Source of the DNA: Rosettibacter sp037481715
Lineage (GTDB): Bacteria; Bacteroidota; Ignavibacteria; Ignavibacteriales; Melioribacteraceae
Reading direction: 5' to 3'
Assembly: GCA_037481715.1 (NCBI GenBank)
Contig: JBBFLD010000001.1
Coordinates: 787,533 to 851,532, forward strand
DNA: 64,000 nt
Position numbers and translations under genes: made by a program. Below, in pieces: positions 46,384 to 56,421 of the stretch. The notes under the pieces were generated by a model. That model had not been told where the DNA came from and made no database searches. It was given only the letters and a program-made list of their open reading frames with translations. Every line of letters begins with the position of its first letter. Position 1 is the stretch's first letter.

Positions 46384-47448
46384 TTATCCTATTGCTTCAT
46401 AATCATTTTCAAGCCAGAATAAAACTTTCTTTTTAAATTTTGTATTTATAATGTGATTGTATTCTGATTTATAAAAATTATATTGAATTTTTTCTGTGTG
46501 TTCATCAATTAGTGATTTTAATGAATTCAAATCTTGCTTTGAAAATACTTTTGGCATCAATTCTTCAATACCCTGAAAATTTTTGAAATACCAGATTATA
46601 TTTTTTTTAGCTTTATCAAGACATTTTATTTCGCCATATTCTTCTTTTAATAAATCAATTTGTTTTAATAAAGCTTCTCTTATCATATCAACTGATGGTT
46701 CTCCAGGGTCAATACCTGTTTCAATAAGTGAATTGTATCTTTCAAAGATAAAAGGATTTCCAATTGCACCGCGTGCTATCATTGCAGAATCACAATTAGT
46801 TTCATTAATCATTCGACAAACATCATCTGGATTAAACAGTGAACCATTCCCAACAACTGGAATATTTACATTTTCTTTTACTTTTCTAATCCAATCCCAA
46901 TGAGGTTGTGCATCATATTTTTCATCTCGAGTTCTTGCATGAATAAATATAATTGATGCACCGTTATCTTCAATTAATTTAGCTACTTCAACAACATTAA
47001 TTTTTTTATGATTTTTGCCCAATCGAATTTTTACAGAAACAGGGATTCCCCCTGAATTTTTTACCATTGAGGAAACAATTTTTCCAATTCGAACAGGGTC
47101 ATCAAGTAAAGCTGCTCCCATGAAATTTGATGTTACTTTTTCAACAGGGCAGCCGCTGTTCAAATCAATTAAATCGGGTTTCAACTTAGAAATTTCTTTA
47201 ACTGCTTCGCCAATAACAACAGGATCGTTACCTAAAATTTGAACGCCAATTGGTTTTTCTGATTTATGGAAGGAAAGATTTCGAAGTGTTTCAAAATTAT
47301 TATTGATAACACCTGCAGCACTTACCATTTGAGTAAATGTAAATCCAGCACCATGTTCTTTGCAGATTTTTCTAAATGAAGCATCTGTAATTTCTGCCAT
47401 CGGTGCTAAAAAAAGTTTTCTGCCAATATCAATATTTCCTATTTTCAT
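46384..47448 (-). CDS. dusB: tRNA dihydrouridine synthase DusB-type
   Basis: This 354-residue flavoenzyme reduces uridine to dihydrouridine in tRNA. It starts MKIGNIDIGRKLFLAPMAEITDASFRKIC-like. The active site is LIDLNSGCPVEKV with its catalytic cysteine, and the FMN-binding blocks VSVKIRLG, IFIHARTRDEKYD, VVGNGSLFNPDD and MIARGAIGNPFIF follow. It lies between pnp and rng, with a 59-base gap after pnp. The length matches DusB. Confidence 0.92.
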   Translation of the reverse strand: MKIGNIDIGRKLFLAPMAEITDASFRKICKEHGAGFTFTQMVSAAGVINNNFETLRNLSFHKSEKPIGVQILGNDPVVIGEAVKEISKLKPDLIDLNSGCPVEKVTSNFMGAALLDDPVRIGKIVSSMVKNSGGIPVSVKIRLGKNHKKINVVEVAKLIEDNGASIIFIHARTRDEKYDAQPHWDWIRKVKENVNIPVVGNGSLFNPDDVCRMINETNCDSAMIARGAIGNPFIFERYNSLIETGIDPGEPSVDMIREALLKQIDLLKEEYGEIKCLDKAKKNIIWYFKNFQGIEELMPKVFSKQDLNSLKSLIDEHTEKIQYNFYKSEYNHIINTKFKKKVLFWLENDYEAIG

Positions 47449-47507
47449 TAAGCATAGCCATAATAAATATCAGCTACATACTTCAAAATCTTTCCTTTAT
47501 TCAACAG

Positions 47508-49616
47508 TTATTTATTGTTCTCGTTTTCTTCAGAATTTTGATTTTCTTTTAACAATGCTTTTCGAGATAAAGTGAATTTGTTTCCATCAATACTCAGAAG
47601 TTTTACTTTTATTGTATCGCCTTCTTTCAAAACATCTGATACTTTGTTAATTCTCTTATTATCAATTTCTGAAATATGAAGCAGACCTTGAACACCAGGC
47701 AAAATTTCAACGAAGGCACCAAAATCTGCTATTCTAACTATTTTGCCATTATAATTTTTTCCAACTTCCGGTTCTGCTGTTAACCATTTAATATATTCTT
47801 TTGCTTCTTTTGCCAGCTTTGCATCTTGTCCTGAAATATTTACTGTCCCATCTTCATCAATAACAATTTCTACATTATAATCTTTCTGAATCTTTTGAAT
47901 AATTTTTCCTCCTGGTCCAATAACTGCTCCAATTTTATCAGTTGGAATTTTAGTTGAAAGCAGTGTTGGTGCATAAATCGAAATATGAGGACGTGGAGCT
48001 GAAATTGCTTGGTTCATAATTTTAAGAATATGCAATCTTCCTTCTTTTGCTTGCTGTAATGCTTTTTCCATAATTTCATAGGATATTCCCTGAATTTTAA
48101 TATCCATCTGAAATCCTGTTATTCCTTTTTCAGAACCTGCAACTTTGAAATCCATATCACCAAGATGGTCTTCATTGCCAAGAATGTCAGAAAGAATTGC
48201 ATATTGGTCCCCTTCTTTAACAAGACCCATGGCAATTCCAGCAATTGCTGTTTTGATTGGAACACCGCCATCCATCAAAGCCAAAGAACCAGCACAAACA
48301 GTAGCCATTGATGATGAACCATTCGATTCAAGAATATCCGAATTCAATCTTATCATGTAAGGAAATTTATCTTCAGATGGAATTACATTTTTTAATGAAC
48401 GTTCTGCAAGATTACCATGACCAACTTCTCTTCTGCCAACACCGGTATATTTGCCAACTTCACCAACACTGAACGAAGGGAAATTATAATGAAGTATAAA
48501 TCTTTTTCTGAATTCAGCTTGCAAGCCATCAATAATTTGTTCATCTTGTTTTGTTCCAAGAGTCAAAGTAGTTAAGCTTTGAGTTTCGCCTCTTGTAAAT
48601 AATGCAGAACCATGAGGACGAGGCAGCAAACCAAGTTCAATTGATATTGGTCTTATCTCATTAGTTTTTCTTCCATCAAGTCTTAATCCTTCTTCCAAAA
48701 TTCTCTTGCGCATTAACTCTTTTTCCATATCATGAAGAATCTCTTTAATAACTTTTTCTTGTTCAGGATATTTTTCTGCAAGAGCAGCAATAACTTCTTC
48801 TTCAAGTTCTTTATTTTTATTTGAGCGTTCTTCTTTAGATAAAACAGTTGCAACTATAGTTTTGAATTTTTCGTATGCTAATTCATGAACATCTTTAAGA
48901 AGATTTTCATCAATTACTTTTGGAGGCACTTCTAATTTTGGTTTGCCGCACAGTTCTCGTAATTCTTTTTGAGCTTGAACAATCTTTTTAATTTCTCCAT
49001 GAGCAAATTTGAGAGCATTAAGCATATCCTCTTCGCTAACTTCTTTAGCTTCACCTTCAACCATCATAATTGAACTTTCTGTGCCGGCAACTACAAGTTC
49101 AATATCACTTTCTTCAATTTGTTGAAGTGTAGGATTAATAATGAATTCTCCGTTAATTCTTCCTACTCTTACTTCACCAATTGGTTCAAGAAATGGGATA
49201 TCAGAAATAACTAAAGCAGCCGAAGCACCGCAAGCAGCAATAACATCAGCATCATTTTCATTATCGAAAGAATAAACAAAAGCAACAATTTGTGTGTCGT
49301 TGAAAAAGTTATCCGGGAATAATGGGCGTATTGGTCTGTCAATTAATCTTGCACTTAAGATTTCTTTGTCGCTCGGCTTTCCTTCGCGTTTAATAAATCC
49401 GCCGGGAATTTTTCCTGCAGCAAAAGATTTTTCGCGATATTCAACATTAAGCGGAAAGAAATCAATATCATCTCTTACATCGCCCATTACCGCTGTAACA
49501 AGAACCATTGTATCGCCGTAACGAACCATCACAGCACCATTAGCCTGTTTGGCTAATTTGCCTGTTTCAAAAATCAATTTGTGCTTGCCTATTTGTACTT
49601 CTTTTGTATATACCAT
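47508..49616 (-). CDS. pnp: Polyribonucleotide nucleotidyltransferase (PNPase)
   Basis: The 702-residue phosphorolytic 3'-5' exoribonuclease has two RNase PH domains (MVRYGDTMVLVTAVMG, then DGRKTNEIRPISIELGLLPR and LFTRGETQSLTTLTLG), an all-alpha linker, and the C-terminal KH (IPTDKIGAVIGPGGKIIQKIQ) and S1 (GKIVRIADFGAFVEILPGVQGLLHISEI) domains. It forms a trimer and takes part in mRNA decay. It follows rpsO by 12 bases, the classical rpsO-pnp order. Confidence 0.98.
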   Translation of the reverse strand: MVYTKEVQIGKHKLIFETGKLAKQANGAVMVRYGDTMVLVTAVMGDVRDDIDFFPLNVEYREKSFAAGKIPGGFIKREGKPSDKEILSARLIDRPIRPLFPDNFFNDTQIVAFVYSFDNENDADVIAACGASAALVISDIPFLEPIGEVRVGRINGEFIINPTLQQIEESDIELVVAGTESSIMMVEGEAKEVSEEDMLNALKFAHGEIKKIVQAQKELRELCGKPKLEVPPKVIDENLLKDVHELAYEKFKTIVATVLSKEERSNKNKELEEEVIAALAEKYPEQEKVIKEILHDMEKELMRKRILEEGLRLDGRKTNEIRPISIELGLLPRPHGSALFTRGETQSLTTLTLGTKQDEQIIDGLQAEFRKRFILHYNFPSFSVGEVGKYTGVGRREVGHGNLAERSLKNVIPSEDKFPYMIRLNSDILESNGSSSMATVCAGSLALMDGGVPIKTAIAGIAMGLVKEGDQYAILSDILGNEDHLGDMDFKVAGSEKGITGFQMDIKIQGISYEIMEKALQQAKEGRLHILKIMNQAISAPRPHISIYAPTLLSTKIPTDKIGAVIGPGGKIIQKIQKDYNVEIVIDEDGTVNISGQDAKLAKEAKEYIKWLTAEPEVGKNYNGKIVRIADFGAFVEILPGVQGLLHISEIDNKRINKVSDVLKEGDTIKVKLLSIDGNKFTLSRKALLKENQNSEENENNK

Positions 49617-49628
49617 GTTTTAAAACCT

Positions 49629-49898
49629 CTATTTTCTTATGTTCAATTCTTTAATTATTGCACGATATCTTTCAATGTCTTTTTTCATGAGATAATCAAG
49701 CAATCTTCTTCTTTTTCCAACCATTTGCATCAAACCTCTTCTTGAAGCATGGTCTTTTTTATGACTTTCAAAATGGGCAGTAAGATTGTTAATCCTTTCA
49801 GTCAATATTGCAATTTGCACTTCAGGTGTTCCGCTGTCTTTTTCGTTTTTACCATATTTTTTGATTAACTCAAGTTTTCTTTCTTTTGAGATTGACAT
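49629..49898 (-). CDS. rpsO: 30S ribosomal protein S15
   Basis: The 89-residue protein binds the central domain of 16S rRNA. It has DSGTPEVQIAILTERINNLTAHFESHKKDHASRR and RGLMQMVGKRRRLLDYL segments, the highly conserved S15 core. The RBS is AGGAG 8 bases before the ATG. A hairpin in the 68-base gap upstream may be a leader element. It is cotranscribed with pnp. Confidence 0.98.
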   Translation of the reverse strand: MSISKERKLELIKKYGKNEKDSGTPEVQIAILTERINNLTAHFESHKKDHASRRGLMQMVGKRRRLLDYLMKKDIERYRAIIKELNIRK

Positions 49899-49929
49899 TT
49901 TGTAACTCCTTTATTTTTGTTTTACAATG

Positions 49930-49953
49930 TAACCCCAGAATTAACCGGGATTA
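49930..49953 (-). promoter_or_regulatory. Hairpin in the rpsO leader
   Basis: Arms 49947-49953 and 49930-49936 (- strand TAATCCC and GGGGTTA) pair over 7 positions with one G-U and a 10-base loop. It lies about 32 bases before the rpsO ATG. In many bacteria S15 binds its own leader; whether this hairpin is such a site is not known. Confidence 0.4.
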
Positions 49954-49966
49954 ATTAATTAAAAAC

Positions 49967-50902
49967 TTATTTAATTCTTTCTATAATTTCTTTAGCAGTT
50001 TGAACATCCAGATTAATTTGATTGATTAAATCTTCTTCCGATTCAAATTTCTTTTCATCACGAATACGATTTATGAAACTTACTTCAATATTTTCACCAT
50101 ATACTTGTTCATTAAAATCAAAAAGATTTACTTCAAGAATTATTTTATTTTCATTTTCAAATGTTGGACGAACTCCGATATTCATCACTCCATAATATTT
50201 TTTTTCATTTAATACACAGCTGACAACATAAACACCGTTTTTGGGAACAGCTTTTCTTTCATCATTAAGTTCAATGTTAGCTGTAGGGTATCCTAATTGT
50301 CTTCCTCGTTTTGTTCCTTCAACAATTTTACCATTGATTTTATAATTTCTTCCTAAAAAGAGATTAACTTTTTCTATATCTCCATCATTCAATGCTTTAC
50401 GAATTTTAGTACTGCTTACAATTTGTCCATCAATCATTTCTGCTTCTACTGAAGTAACATTAAAATTATATTTTCTGCCAAATTCTTTTAGTTTATCTTC
50501 ATCTCCTAATCTGTCTTTGCCAAATTTATGGTCGTGACCAATTACAACATGAGAAACACCTAAATCATTTACTAAAATTTTTTGAATAAATTCTTCTGAA
50601 GTCATTTGAGAAAATTCCAAAGTAAAATTTTGAACTATCAGATTCTCAATTCCAAAATTTTCTAAGAACATCTTTTTTTCTTCAAGTGTTGTAAGAATTT
50701 TCAAATCATAATCCATTGCAATAACACTTCGTGGATGCGGTTCAAATGTTAAAAGAACATTGGTTCCATTTATATTTTCACTTATCTCAATTAATTTTTT
50801 CAAAATTTTTTGATGACCAATATGCAATCCATCAAAACTTCCAACAGTAACAACTGTTCTATTTTGTTTTTTAAATTCAGAAGAATCTTTATAAACTTTC
50901 AT
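49967..50902 (-). CDS. ribF: Bifunctional riboflavin kinase/FAD synthetase RibF
   Basis: The 311-residue protein has an N-terminal FMN adenylyltransferase domain (VVTVGSFDGLHIGHQKILKKL; VIGHDHKFGKDRLG; STKIRKAL) and a C-terminal riboflavin kinase domain (GTKRGRQLGYPTANIEL; GVYVVSC; NIGVRPTFEN). It makes FMN and FAD from riboflavin. It lies in the usual place between truB and rpsO, 11 bases after truB. Confidence 0.97.
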   Translation of the reverse strand: MKVYKDSSEFKKQNRTVVTVGSFDGLHIGHQKILKKLIEISENINGTNVLLTFEPHPRSVIAMDYDLKILTTLEEKKMFLENFGIENLIVQNFTLEFSQMTSEEFIQKILVNDLGVSHVVIGHDHKFGKDRLGDEDKLKEFGRKYNFNVTSVEAEMIDGQIVSSTKIRKALNDGDIEKVNLFLGRNYKINGKIVEGTKRGRQLGYPTANIELNDERKAVPKNGVYVVSCVLNEKKYYGVMNIGVRPTFENENKIILEVNLFDFNEQVYGENIEVSFINRIRDEKKFESEEDLINQINLDVQTAKEIIERIK

Positions 50903-50913
50903 TTATCAATCAT

Positions 50914-51633
50914 TTAATTAACAGAAAAAGAATTTGATTTTAGAAATTCAAGAAATTCATTTAGTTGAAAAGCATCTTCAACATTGTAATTTCCAATTTG
51001 AGTTCGGCGCAGAGATTTTAAGTAAGCACCGCAACCAAGTTTTTTGCCAAAGTCATTTGCAATCACACGAATATAAGTTCCTGATGAACAGGTTATTTCA
51101 AAATGAATATCAGGCAGTTCAATTTTATTTATCTCGAATTTTGATATAAAAATTTCTCTTGGTTTTCTTTCTACTTCTATTCCTTTTCGAGCAAATTTAT
51201 AAAGTGCCTTTCCATTTTTTTTAACAGCAGAATACATTGGCGGTATTTGAGTTGTTGAACCTAAAAATGTATTTCTGACATTAAAAATCATTTCATCTGT
51301 AACATATTCAAATTCATTCTCGCTGTCGAATTCAGTTTCAAGGTCGAATGATGGAGTTGTTTTTCCAAGTGAAATAATGCCAGTATAAGTTTTATTCAAA
51401 CCAATAAATGAAGGAATCTCTTTAGTTTTCTTGCCTGTGCAAACAATTAGAAGTCCCGTAGCCAGCGGGTCGAGTGTTCCAGCATGTCCTGCTTTTTTCA
51501 CATTCACAGCCCTTCGAATTTGATATATAACATCGAAAGAAGTTTTTCTAAATGGTTTATCAATAAGAATAATTTCACCTTCTAAAAAATCTGGTACATA
51601 ATCATTCGATATTTTTTTTGTCATCATGCTCAT
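50914..51633 (-). CDS. truB: tRNA pseudouridine(55) synthase TruB
   Basis: The 239-residue enzyme makes pseudouridine 55 in the T-loop. It has LIDKPFRKTSFDVIYQIRR, the catalytic motif KAGHAGTLDPLATGLL with its aspartate, YTGIISLGKTTPSFDLE and the C-terminal CSSGTYIRVIANDFGKKL. The start overlaps rbfA by 32 bases; Met3 or Met4 (51627 or 51624) are equally possible starts. The typical C-terminal PUA extension is short or absent. Confidence 0.96.
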   Translation of the reverse strand: MSMMTKKISNDYVPDFLEGEIILIDKPFRKTSFDVIYQIRRAVNVKKAGHAGTLDPLATGLLIVCTGKKTKEIPSFIGLNKTYTGIISLGKTTPSFDLETEFDSENEFEYVTDEMIFNVRNTFLGSTTQIPPMYSAVKKNGKALYKFARKGIEVERKPREIFISKFEINKIELPDIHFEITCSSGTYIRVIANDFGKKLGCGAYLKSLRRTQIGNYNVEDAFQLNEFLEFLKSNSFSVN

Positions 51634-51964
51634 GAATCTTTCTGATTATTCCTTCAATCTTTTCAACATAGTCGAGAGTATCATCAATATAAAAATCAAG
51701 TTCGGGCACAAATCTTATTTGAATTCTGCCAGCAAGTTGAGTTCTAATCCAGCTTTTTAATTCATTAACTTTTTCAAGAACTTCCTGTCGTTTATCTTTG
51801 TCGTAAACTGAAAGATAAACTTTTGTGTGGCGCAAGTCAGGACTCATTTTAATATTTGTAACAGTAATTATGCTTAAGCTTGGGTCCTGAATTTTATGTA
51901 AAAATATCAAACTAAGTTCTTCTTTAATTAAACTTGCTACTTTTTCAACTCTGTATGATGGCAT
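51602..51964 (-). CDS. rbfA: 30S ribosome-binding factor RbfA
   Basis: The 120-residue KH-like factor starts MPSYRVEKVASLIKEELSLIF and has the block SIITVTNIKMSPDLRHTKVYLSV. The C-terminal RIQIRFVPELDFYIDDTLDY is also typical. RbfA assists late 30S maturation and cold adaptation. It overlaps the infB stop by 1 base and truB by 32 bases. The order infB-rbfA-truB is conserved. Confidence 0.95.
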   Translation of the reverse strand: MPSYRVEKVASLIKEELSLIFLHKIQDPSLSIITVTNIKMSPDLRHTKVYLSVYDKDKRQEVLEKVNELKSWIRTQLAGRIQIRFVPELDFYIDDTLDYVEKIEGIIRKIHEHDDKKNIE

Positions 51965-54660
51965 TATTCAAGCTTCTTTTTTGTTTCAACAATTTTATAT
52001 GATTCAATAATATCACCAACTTTAATATCGTTAAAGTTAGCAATACTCAAGCCGCATTCGAATCCTTTTTCTACTTCACGGACATCATCTTTGAATCTTT
52101 TGAGAGAATCAAGCTGACCTTCATAAATTACAATTCCATCTCTGAACAAACGAATTTTACTATTGCGAACAATTTTGCCATCCTGAACATAACAGCCAGC
52201 AACAGTTCCAACTTTTGGAACTTTGAAGATTTGACGAACTTCGGCTGTTCCAATTAATTCTTCAGAAATAACTGGGGAAAGCATACCTTCAAGAGCAGAT
52301 TTTACTGCATTGATTGCATCGTAAATAATGTTATAAAGTCTAATATCTACTTTTTCAGTTTCTGCTAATTTTCGTGCATTAGAATTTGGGCGAACATGAA
52401 ATCCAATGATTATTGCTCGAGATGCTGCTGCAAGAAGAACATCTCCTTCTGAAATGGCTCCAACACCTTTATGTATAACTTTCACAGTTACTTCATCATT
52501 TGATAATTTCATTAATGCATCAGACAAGGCTTCAACAGAACCATCAACATCACCTTTAACAATAATTGGAAGTTCTTTAATGCCACCTTTACTAATTTGA
52601 TTAGCAATTTCATCGAGAGTAACAAGACGAACTTGACGATGATTTTGTTCTCGTTTAAGCTGCTGTCTTTTAATACTTACTTCTCGAGCTTCTCTTTCTG
52701 ATTCTACTACAACAAAGATATCACCTGCCTGAGGAGTACTTTCAAAACCAAGAACAAGAACTGGAGTTGATGGTCCAGCACTTGTAACTTTTTTGCCTCG
52801 TTCATCAAACATTGCTCTTACTCTGCCATAGACAACACCTGCAATAAATGGGTCGCCAATTTTTAATGTTCCTTTTTGAACAAGAACAGTTGCAGTAATT
52901 CCTCTGCCTTTATCAAGTTGAGCTTCTATAATGGTTCCGCGAGCTAATCTGTCTGGATTTGCTTTCAAATCCAGCATTTCTGCTTCAAGAATAATTTTTT
53001 CGAGAAGAAGGTCAACATTAGTTCCCAGTTTAGCAGAAATTTCAACACATTGATATTTACCTCCCCAATCTTCAACAAGAACATTTTTTTCTGCCAGCTG
53101 TTGTTTTATTTTTTCAATATTAGCATTTGGTTTATCAATTTTATTAATAGCAACTATGATTGGAACATTAGCAGCTTGTGCGTGATTAATCGCTTCAACT
53201 GTTTGGGGCATTACTGCATCATCAGCGGCAACTACAAGGACAACAATATCAGTAACTTTCGCACCACGAGCACGCATAGCTGTAAAAGCTTCGTGACCCG
53301 GTGTATCGAGAAATGTAATTTCTTTACCATTGTCAAGAACAACTTTGTATGCACCAATATGCTGTGTAATTCCACCTGCTTCTCCAGCAACTACATTAGT
53401 TCTTCGAATAAAATCGAGCAAAGAAGTTTTACCATGGTCTACATGTCCCATTATTGTAACAACTGGGGGACGCGGTTTTAATTTATCTTCTGGGTCAGGA
53501 ATATCTGCATCTATATCAGCTTGATATTCATCTACTAATTCTATTTCATAACCAAAATCGTCTGCAATTAATGTAATTGTTTCAACATCAAGTCTTTGGT
53601 TAATTGAAACCATCAAGCCAAGATTTATACATTTTTGAATTACTTCACTTACAGGTACTCCCATCAAATTAGCAAGTTCATTAACAGCAATAAATTCTGT
53701 GACCTTAATTTTCTTTTGCTCGAGTTGTTTTTGTTCTAATAATCTTTCCTGTTGTTCTTGTTTTTCTTTTCTCTTTTTCTTTCTAATTAAAGCTCTTTCA
53801 CTTAATGCAGATTCATCAAGACTTAGCATTGTTCTCTTAATTGCCTCTTCAACTTCTCGTTTATCAATTTCGAGCTTCTTAATTTTTCTTTTCTTTTTAG
53901 ATACAACCTCATCAACACCTTCTTCGCCGCCTTTTCCTTTCTTTTTAGCCTTTAATACTTTTTTCTTTTTCTTCTTTTTCTTTTTAGACTCTTCAATCTC
54001 TTCTGCAGATTCAGCAACAGCTTCAGCAGGTTGTTTTGATGTTTCAGCTTTTTCTTTTTTATCCAGTTCAATTTTGCCTACAATGGTTAAGCCTTTCTTT
54101 TTGGCTTCTAATTCTATTTCGGTTTCTGTCTTAAATTTTTGTGTTTCTTTTTCTGTTTGTTTTTCAATAGTAAGTTCTTGAGTTGCAGATTCTGATTTAG
54201 CTTCAACAGATTTGTTTTCAATTGGTTGTTCAACTTGTGGCTGTAAGTTTTGTTCTTCAGAAACTTCTTTCTTTTCACTTAAACTTTCTGATTTTGCTTC
54301 TTCTGCAGGTTTTTCCTGCAATTTAATTTCTTCCTTAGGTATCTCAACAGGTTTCTCCTGAACAGGTTTTTCCTCGATTATTGATTCTTGAACTTTTGTT
54401 TCTGCAGCCGGTTCCTGTTCTGCTTCTCCTCTTTTCTTTTGAAATTCAGAAATCTTCTTGTAATGTTTTTCTGCTTTCTCAATATCTTTCTTAAAGTGAA
54501 CACGAATATCGCTCTCCATTTCTTCAGTCAAAAGGGTCATATGAGATTTAACTTCGTAACCTTTTTTCTGAAGAAATTCAATCAAATTTTCTGTTGGAAT
54601 ATTATACTCTGAAGCAAACTTGTAAAGTCGAATTTTCTTATCTTTTACTGCATCCGGCAT
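51964..54660 (-). CDS. infB: Translation initiation factor IF-2
   Basis: The 898-residue GTPase has a small N-terminal IF2_N domain (KKIRLYKFASEYNIPTENLIEFLQ), then about 300 low-complexity Glu/Lys residues with a lysine run near 228-245. The G domain follows: GHVDHGKTSLLD, DTPGHEAFTAMRARGAKV and NKIDKPNAN. The C-terminal domains include the initiator-tRNA-binding C2 end. IF-2 brings fMet-tRNA to the 30S P site. It follows nusA by 36 bases. Confidence 0.98.
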   Translation of the reverse strand: MPDAVKDKKIRLYKFASEYNIPTENLIEFLQKKGYEVKSHMTLLTEEMESDIRVHFKKDIEKAEKHYKKISEFQKKRGEAEQEPAAETKVQESIIEEKPVQEKPVEIPKEEIKLQEKPAEEAKSESLSEKKEVSEEQNLQPQVEQPIENKSVEAKSESATQELTIEKQTEKETQKFKTETEIELEAKKKGLTIVGKIELDKKEKAETSKQPAEAVAESAEEIEESKKKKKKKKKVLKAKKKGKGGEEGVDEVVSKKKRKIKKLEIDKREVEEAIKRTMLSLDESALSERALIRKKKRKEKQEQQERLLEQKQLEQKKIKVTEFIAVNELANLMGVPVSEVIQKCINLGLMVSINQRLDVETITLIADDFGYEIELVDEYQADIDADIPDPEDKLKPRPPVVTIMGHVDHGKTSLLDFIRRTNVVAGEAGGITQHIGAYKVVLDNGKEITFLDTPGHEAFTAMRARGAKVTDIVVLVVAADDAVMPQTVEAINHAQAANVPIIVAINKIDKPNANIEKIKQQLAEKNVLVEDWGGKYQCVEISAKLGTNVDLLLEKIILEAEMLDLKANPDRLARGTIIEAQLDKGRGITATVLVQKGTLKIGDPFIAGVVYGRVRAMFDERGKKVTSAGPSTPVLVLGFESTPQAGDIFVVVESEREAREVSIKRQQLKREQNHRQVRLVTLDEIANQISKGGIKELPIIVKGDVDGSVEALSDALMKLSNDEVTVKVIHKGVGAISEGDVLLAAASRAIIIGFHVRPNSNARKLAETEKVDIRLYNIIYDAINAVKSALEGMLSPVISEELIGTAEVRQIFKVPKVGTVAGCYVQDGKIVRNSKIRLFRDGIVIYEGQLDSLKRFKDDVREVEKGFECGLSIANFNDIKVGDIIESYKIVETKKKLE

Positions 54661-54696
54661 TTGAGTACCTAAGTTTTGTGAATATTATTTTTTCAA

Positions 54697-55944
54697 TTAA
54701 TCTTCTTCTTCAAATTGATTTTCAAGAATTTGAATAATTTCTTTTGCTTTTTCTTCTCCTATACCTTCAATTTCTTTCAACTTATCAACACCTGCTTTAA
54801 GAACTTCAACTGCAGTTTCAAAGCGGTTCATTATCAATATATCTACAATGTCACTTCCTAATTCTTCGCGGAGTTCAGGAAGTTCAATATCTTCTTCATA
54901 TTCATCAAGTTGTTTTTCAAGTCGAATAACTTCAATATCATATCCAGTCAATTTCATTGCCAGACGAATATTAACTCCTCCTTTTCCAACAATTAAAGAA
55001 ATCTGGTCACTTTCTGCATAGACAACACATTTTTTTGCATCTTCATCAATTTCAATTTGTTTCAATTTTGCAGGAGCAAGACATCTTTGAATAAAAATAA
55101 CTGGGTCATCAGAATAATTTATTACATCAATGTTTTCGTTATTCAATTCACGCACAATAGCATGAATTCGAACACCTTTCATTCCAACACAAGCTCCTAC
55201 TGCATCAATTCTTGCATCCTGAGATTCAACAGCTACTTTTGCTCTTTCACCTGGTTCACGTGCTATTCCTTTAATTTCAATCACACCATCATAAATTTCC
55301 GGAATTTCAATTTCGAATAATCTTTTTAAGAACATATTATCTGCACGAGAGACAATTATTACAGGTCCATTAGGAGTTTTCTTAACTTCTTTTACAACTG
55401 CTCTGATTGTATCCCCCTTTTTATATTTCTCATGTGGAATTTGTTCAGAACGAGGAAGTATTAATTCATTCTTATTATGATTAATTAATACATCGTTGCG
55501 TCTTACCTGATAAATATCACCCACTACAATTTCACCAATCATGCTTCGGTATTCATTGTAAACTATATCTTTTTCTATTTCACGAATTCTCTGGTTCAAA
55601 TTTTGTCGAGCAAGATTTATTAATCTTCTTCCAAACTGAGATAATTCTATTTTTTCAACATAATCTTCGCCAACTTCCAAACCATCTTCATTACCGCGTG
55701 CATTAACTTCGTCGATGCTGATTTGGGTACTTGGGTCTGTTACTTTTTCTACAATGGTTCTTTCAAGAAATATTTCTATATCGCCTTTGTCCATATTGAC
55801 AACTACATCATATCTTGCATCTGGTCCGTATTTCTTTTTTACAAGCAGACCGAAAATTTCTTCGATAATGCCTGCAAGCACATCTTTGTCTACGCTTTTT
55901 TCACGCACCATCTGTGCGAATGATTCTACTATTTCAGGGTTCAT
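54697..55944 (-). CDS. nusA: Transcription termination/antitermination factor NusA
   Basis: The 415-residue protein has the RNAP-binding N-terminal domain (about 1-125), an S1 domain (VVGDIYQVRRNDVLINHN), and two KH domains (VGACVGMKGVRIHAIVREL and SLIVGKGGVNIRLAMKLTGY). A short C-terminal helix-hairpin domain (VDKLKEIEGIGEEKAKEII) replaces longer acidic repeats. The RBS is GGAGGT 7 bases before the ATG. It lies between rimP and infB in the classical order. Confidence 0.97.
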   Translation of the reverse strand: MNPEIVESFAQMVREKSVDKDVLAGIIEEIFGLLVKKKYGPDARYDVVVNMDKGDIEIFLERTIVEKVTDPSTQISIDEVNARGNEDGLEVGEDYVEKIELSQFGRRLINLARQNLNQRIREIEKDIVYNEYRSMIGEIVVGDIYQVRRNDVLINHNKNELILPRSEQIPHEKYKKGDTIRAVVKEVKKTPNGPVIIVSRADNMFLKRLFEIEIPEIYDGVIEIKGIAREPGERAKVAVESQDARIDAVGACVGMKGVRIHAIVRELNNENIDVINYSDDPVIFIQRCLAPAKLKQIEIDEDAKKCVVYAESDQISLIVGKGGVNIRLAMKLTGYDIEVIRLEKQLDEYEEDIELPELREELGSDIVDILIMNRFETAVEVLKAGVDKLKEIEGIGEEKAKEIIQILENQFEEED

Positions 55945-55961
55945 TTATATTACCTCCATTA

Positions 55962-56405
55962 TCAAAAACTTATTAATACTTTTGCTTTAACAATATCTTC
56001 AAAATTAAGTTTTATTTCTTGATTTTTTTCTTGAAAGTATAATTGATTTCCATCAATACGAATTAGTTTTGCTGTTATTTTTTTAATCTTATCATCCTCT
56101 TTGTAATTAACTTCAAATTTTCTGTTAATATGCTTGTTAAATTGAACAAGATATTTCAAAGGTCTATCGACACCAGGAGAAGAAACATCGAGGCGATAAT
56201 TTTTAAACAAATTTTCAGAGTCGATGGCTTTTTCGATTAATCTGCTTACTTTCATGCAATCATCAGTAGTAACAGCATTTTCGCCATCAATAAAAATTTC
56301 AATTATCCGAAGTCTGTCATCGCCGCGAATTACAAGGTCGATAAGCAGAAATCCTTCGGATGCAACAATTTCTTCAAATTTTTCGAGTATTTTTGATTTT
56401 TCCAT
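55962..56405 (-). CDS. rimP: Ribosome maturation factor RimP
   Basis: The 147-residue protein starts MEKSKILEKFEEIVASEGF and has the block SRLIEKAIDSENLFKNYRLDVSSPGVDRPL (shown in two halves in the family: DVSSPG and RPLK) plus a C-terminal SH3-like region. It helps mature the 30S subunit. The frame stays open to a TTG at 56480, but that codon is the -33 box of a good promoter, and a hairpin lies between it and the ATG, so the ATG at 56405 is preferred. It heads the rimP-nusA-infB operon. Confidence 0.92.
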   Translation of the reverse strand: MEKSKILEKFEEIVASEGFLLIDLVIRGDDRLRIIEIFIDGENAVTTDDCMKVSRLIEKAIDSENLFKNYRLDVSSPGVDRPLKYLVQFNKHINRKFEVNYKEDDKIKKITAKLIRIDGNQLYFQEKNQEIKLNFEDIVKAKVLISF

Positions 56406-56421
56406 TTTACACAAACAAAAA

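Noticed and set aside
53699..54181. Long serine/phenylalanine-rich plus-strand frame
   Set aside because: It is the antisense shadow of the lysine/glutamate-rich part of infB (AAA/GAA codons read as TTT/TTC).
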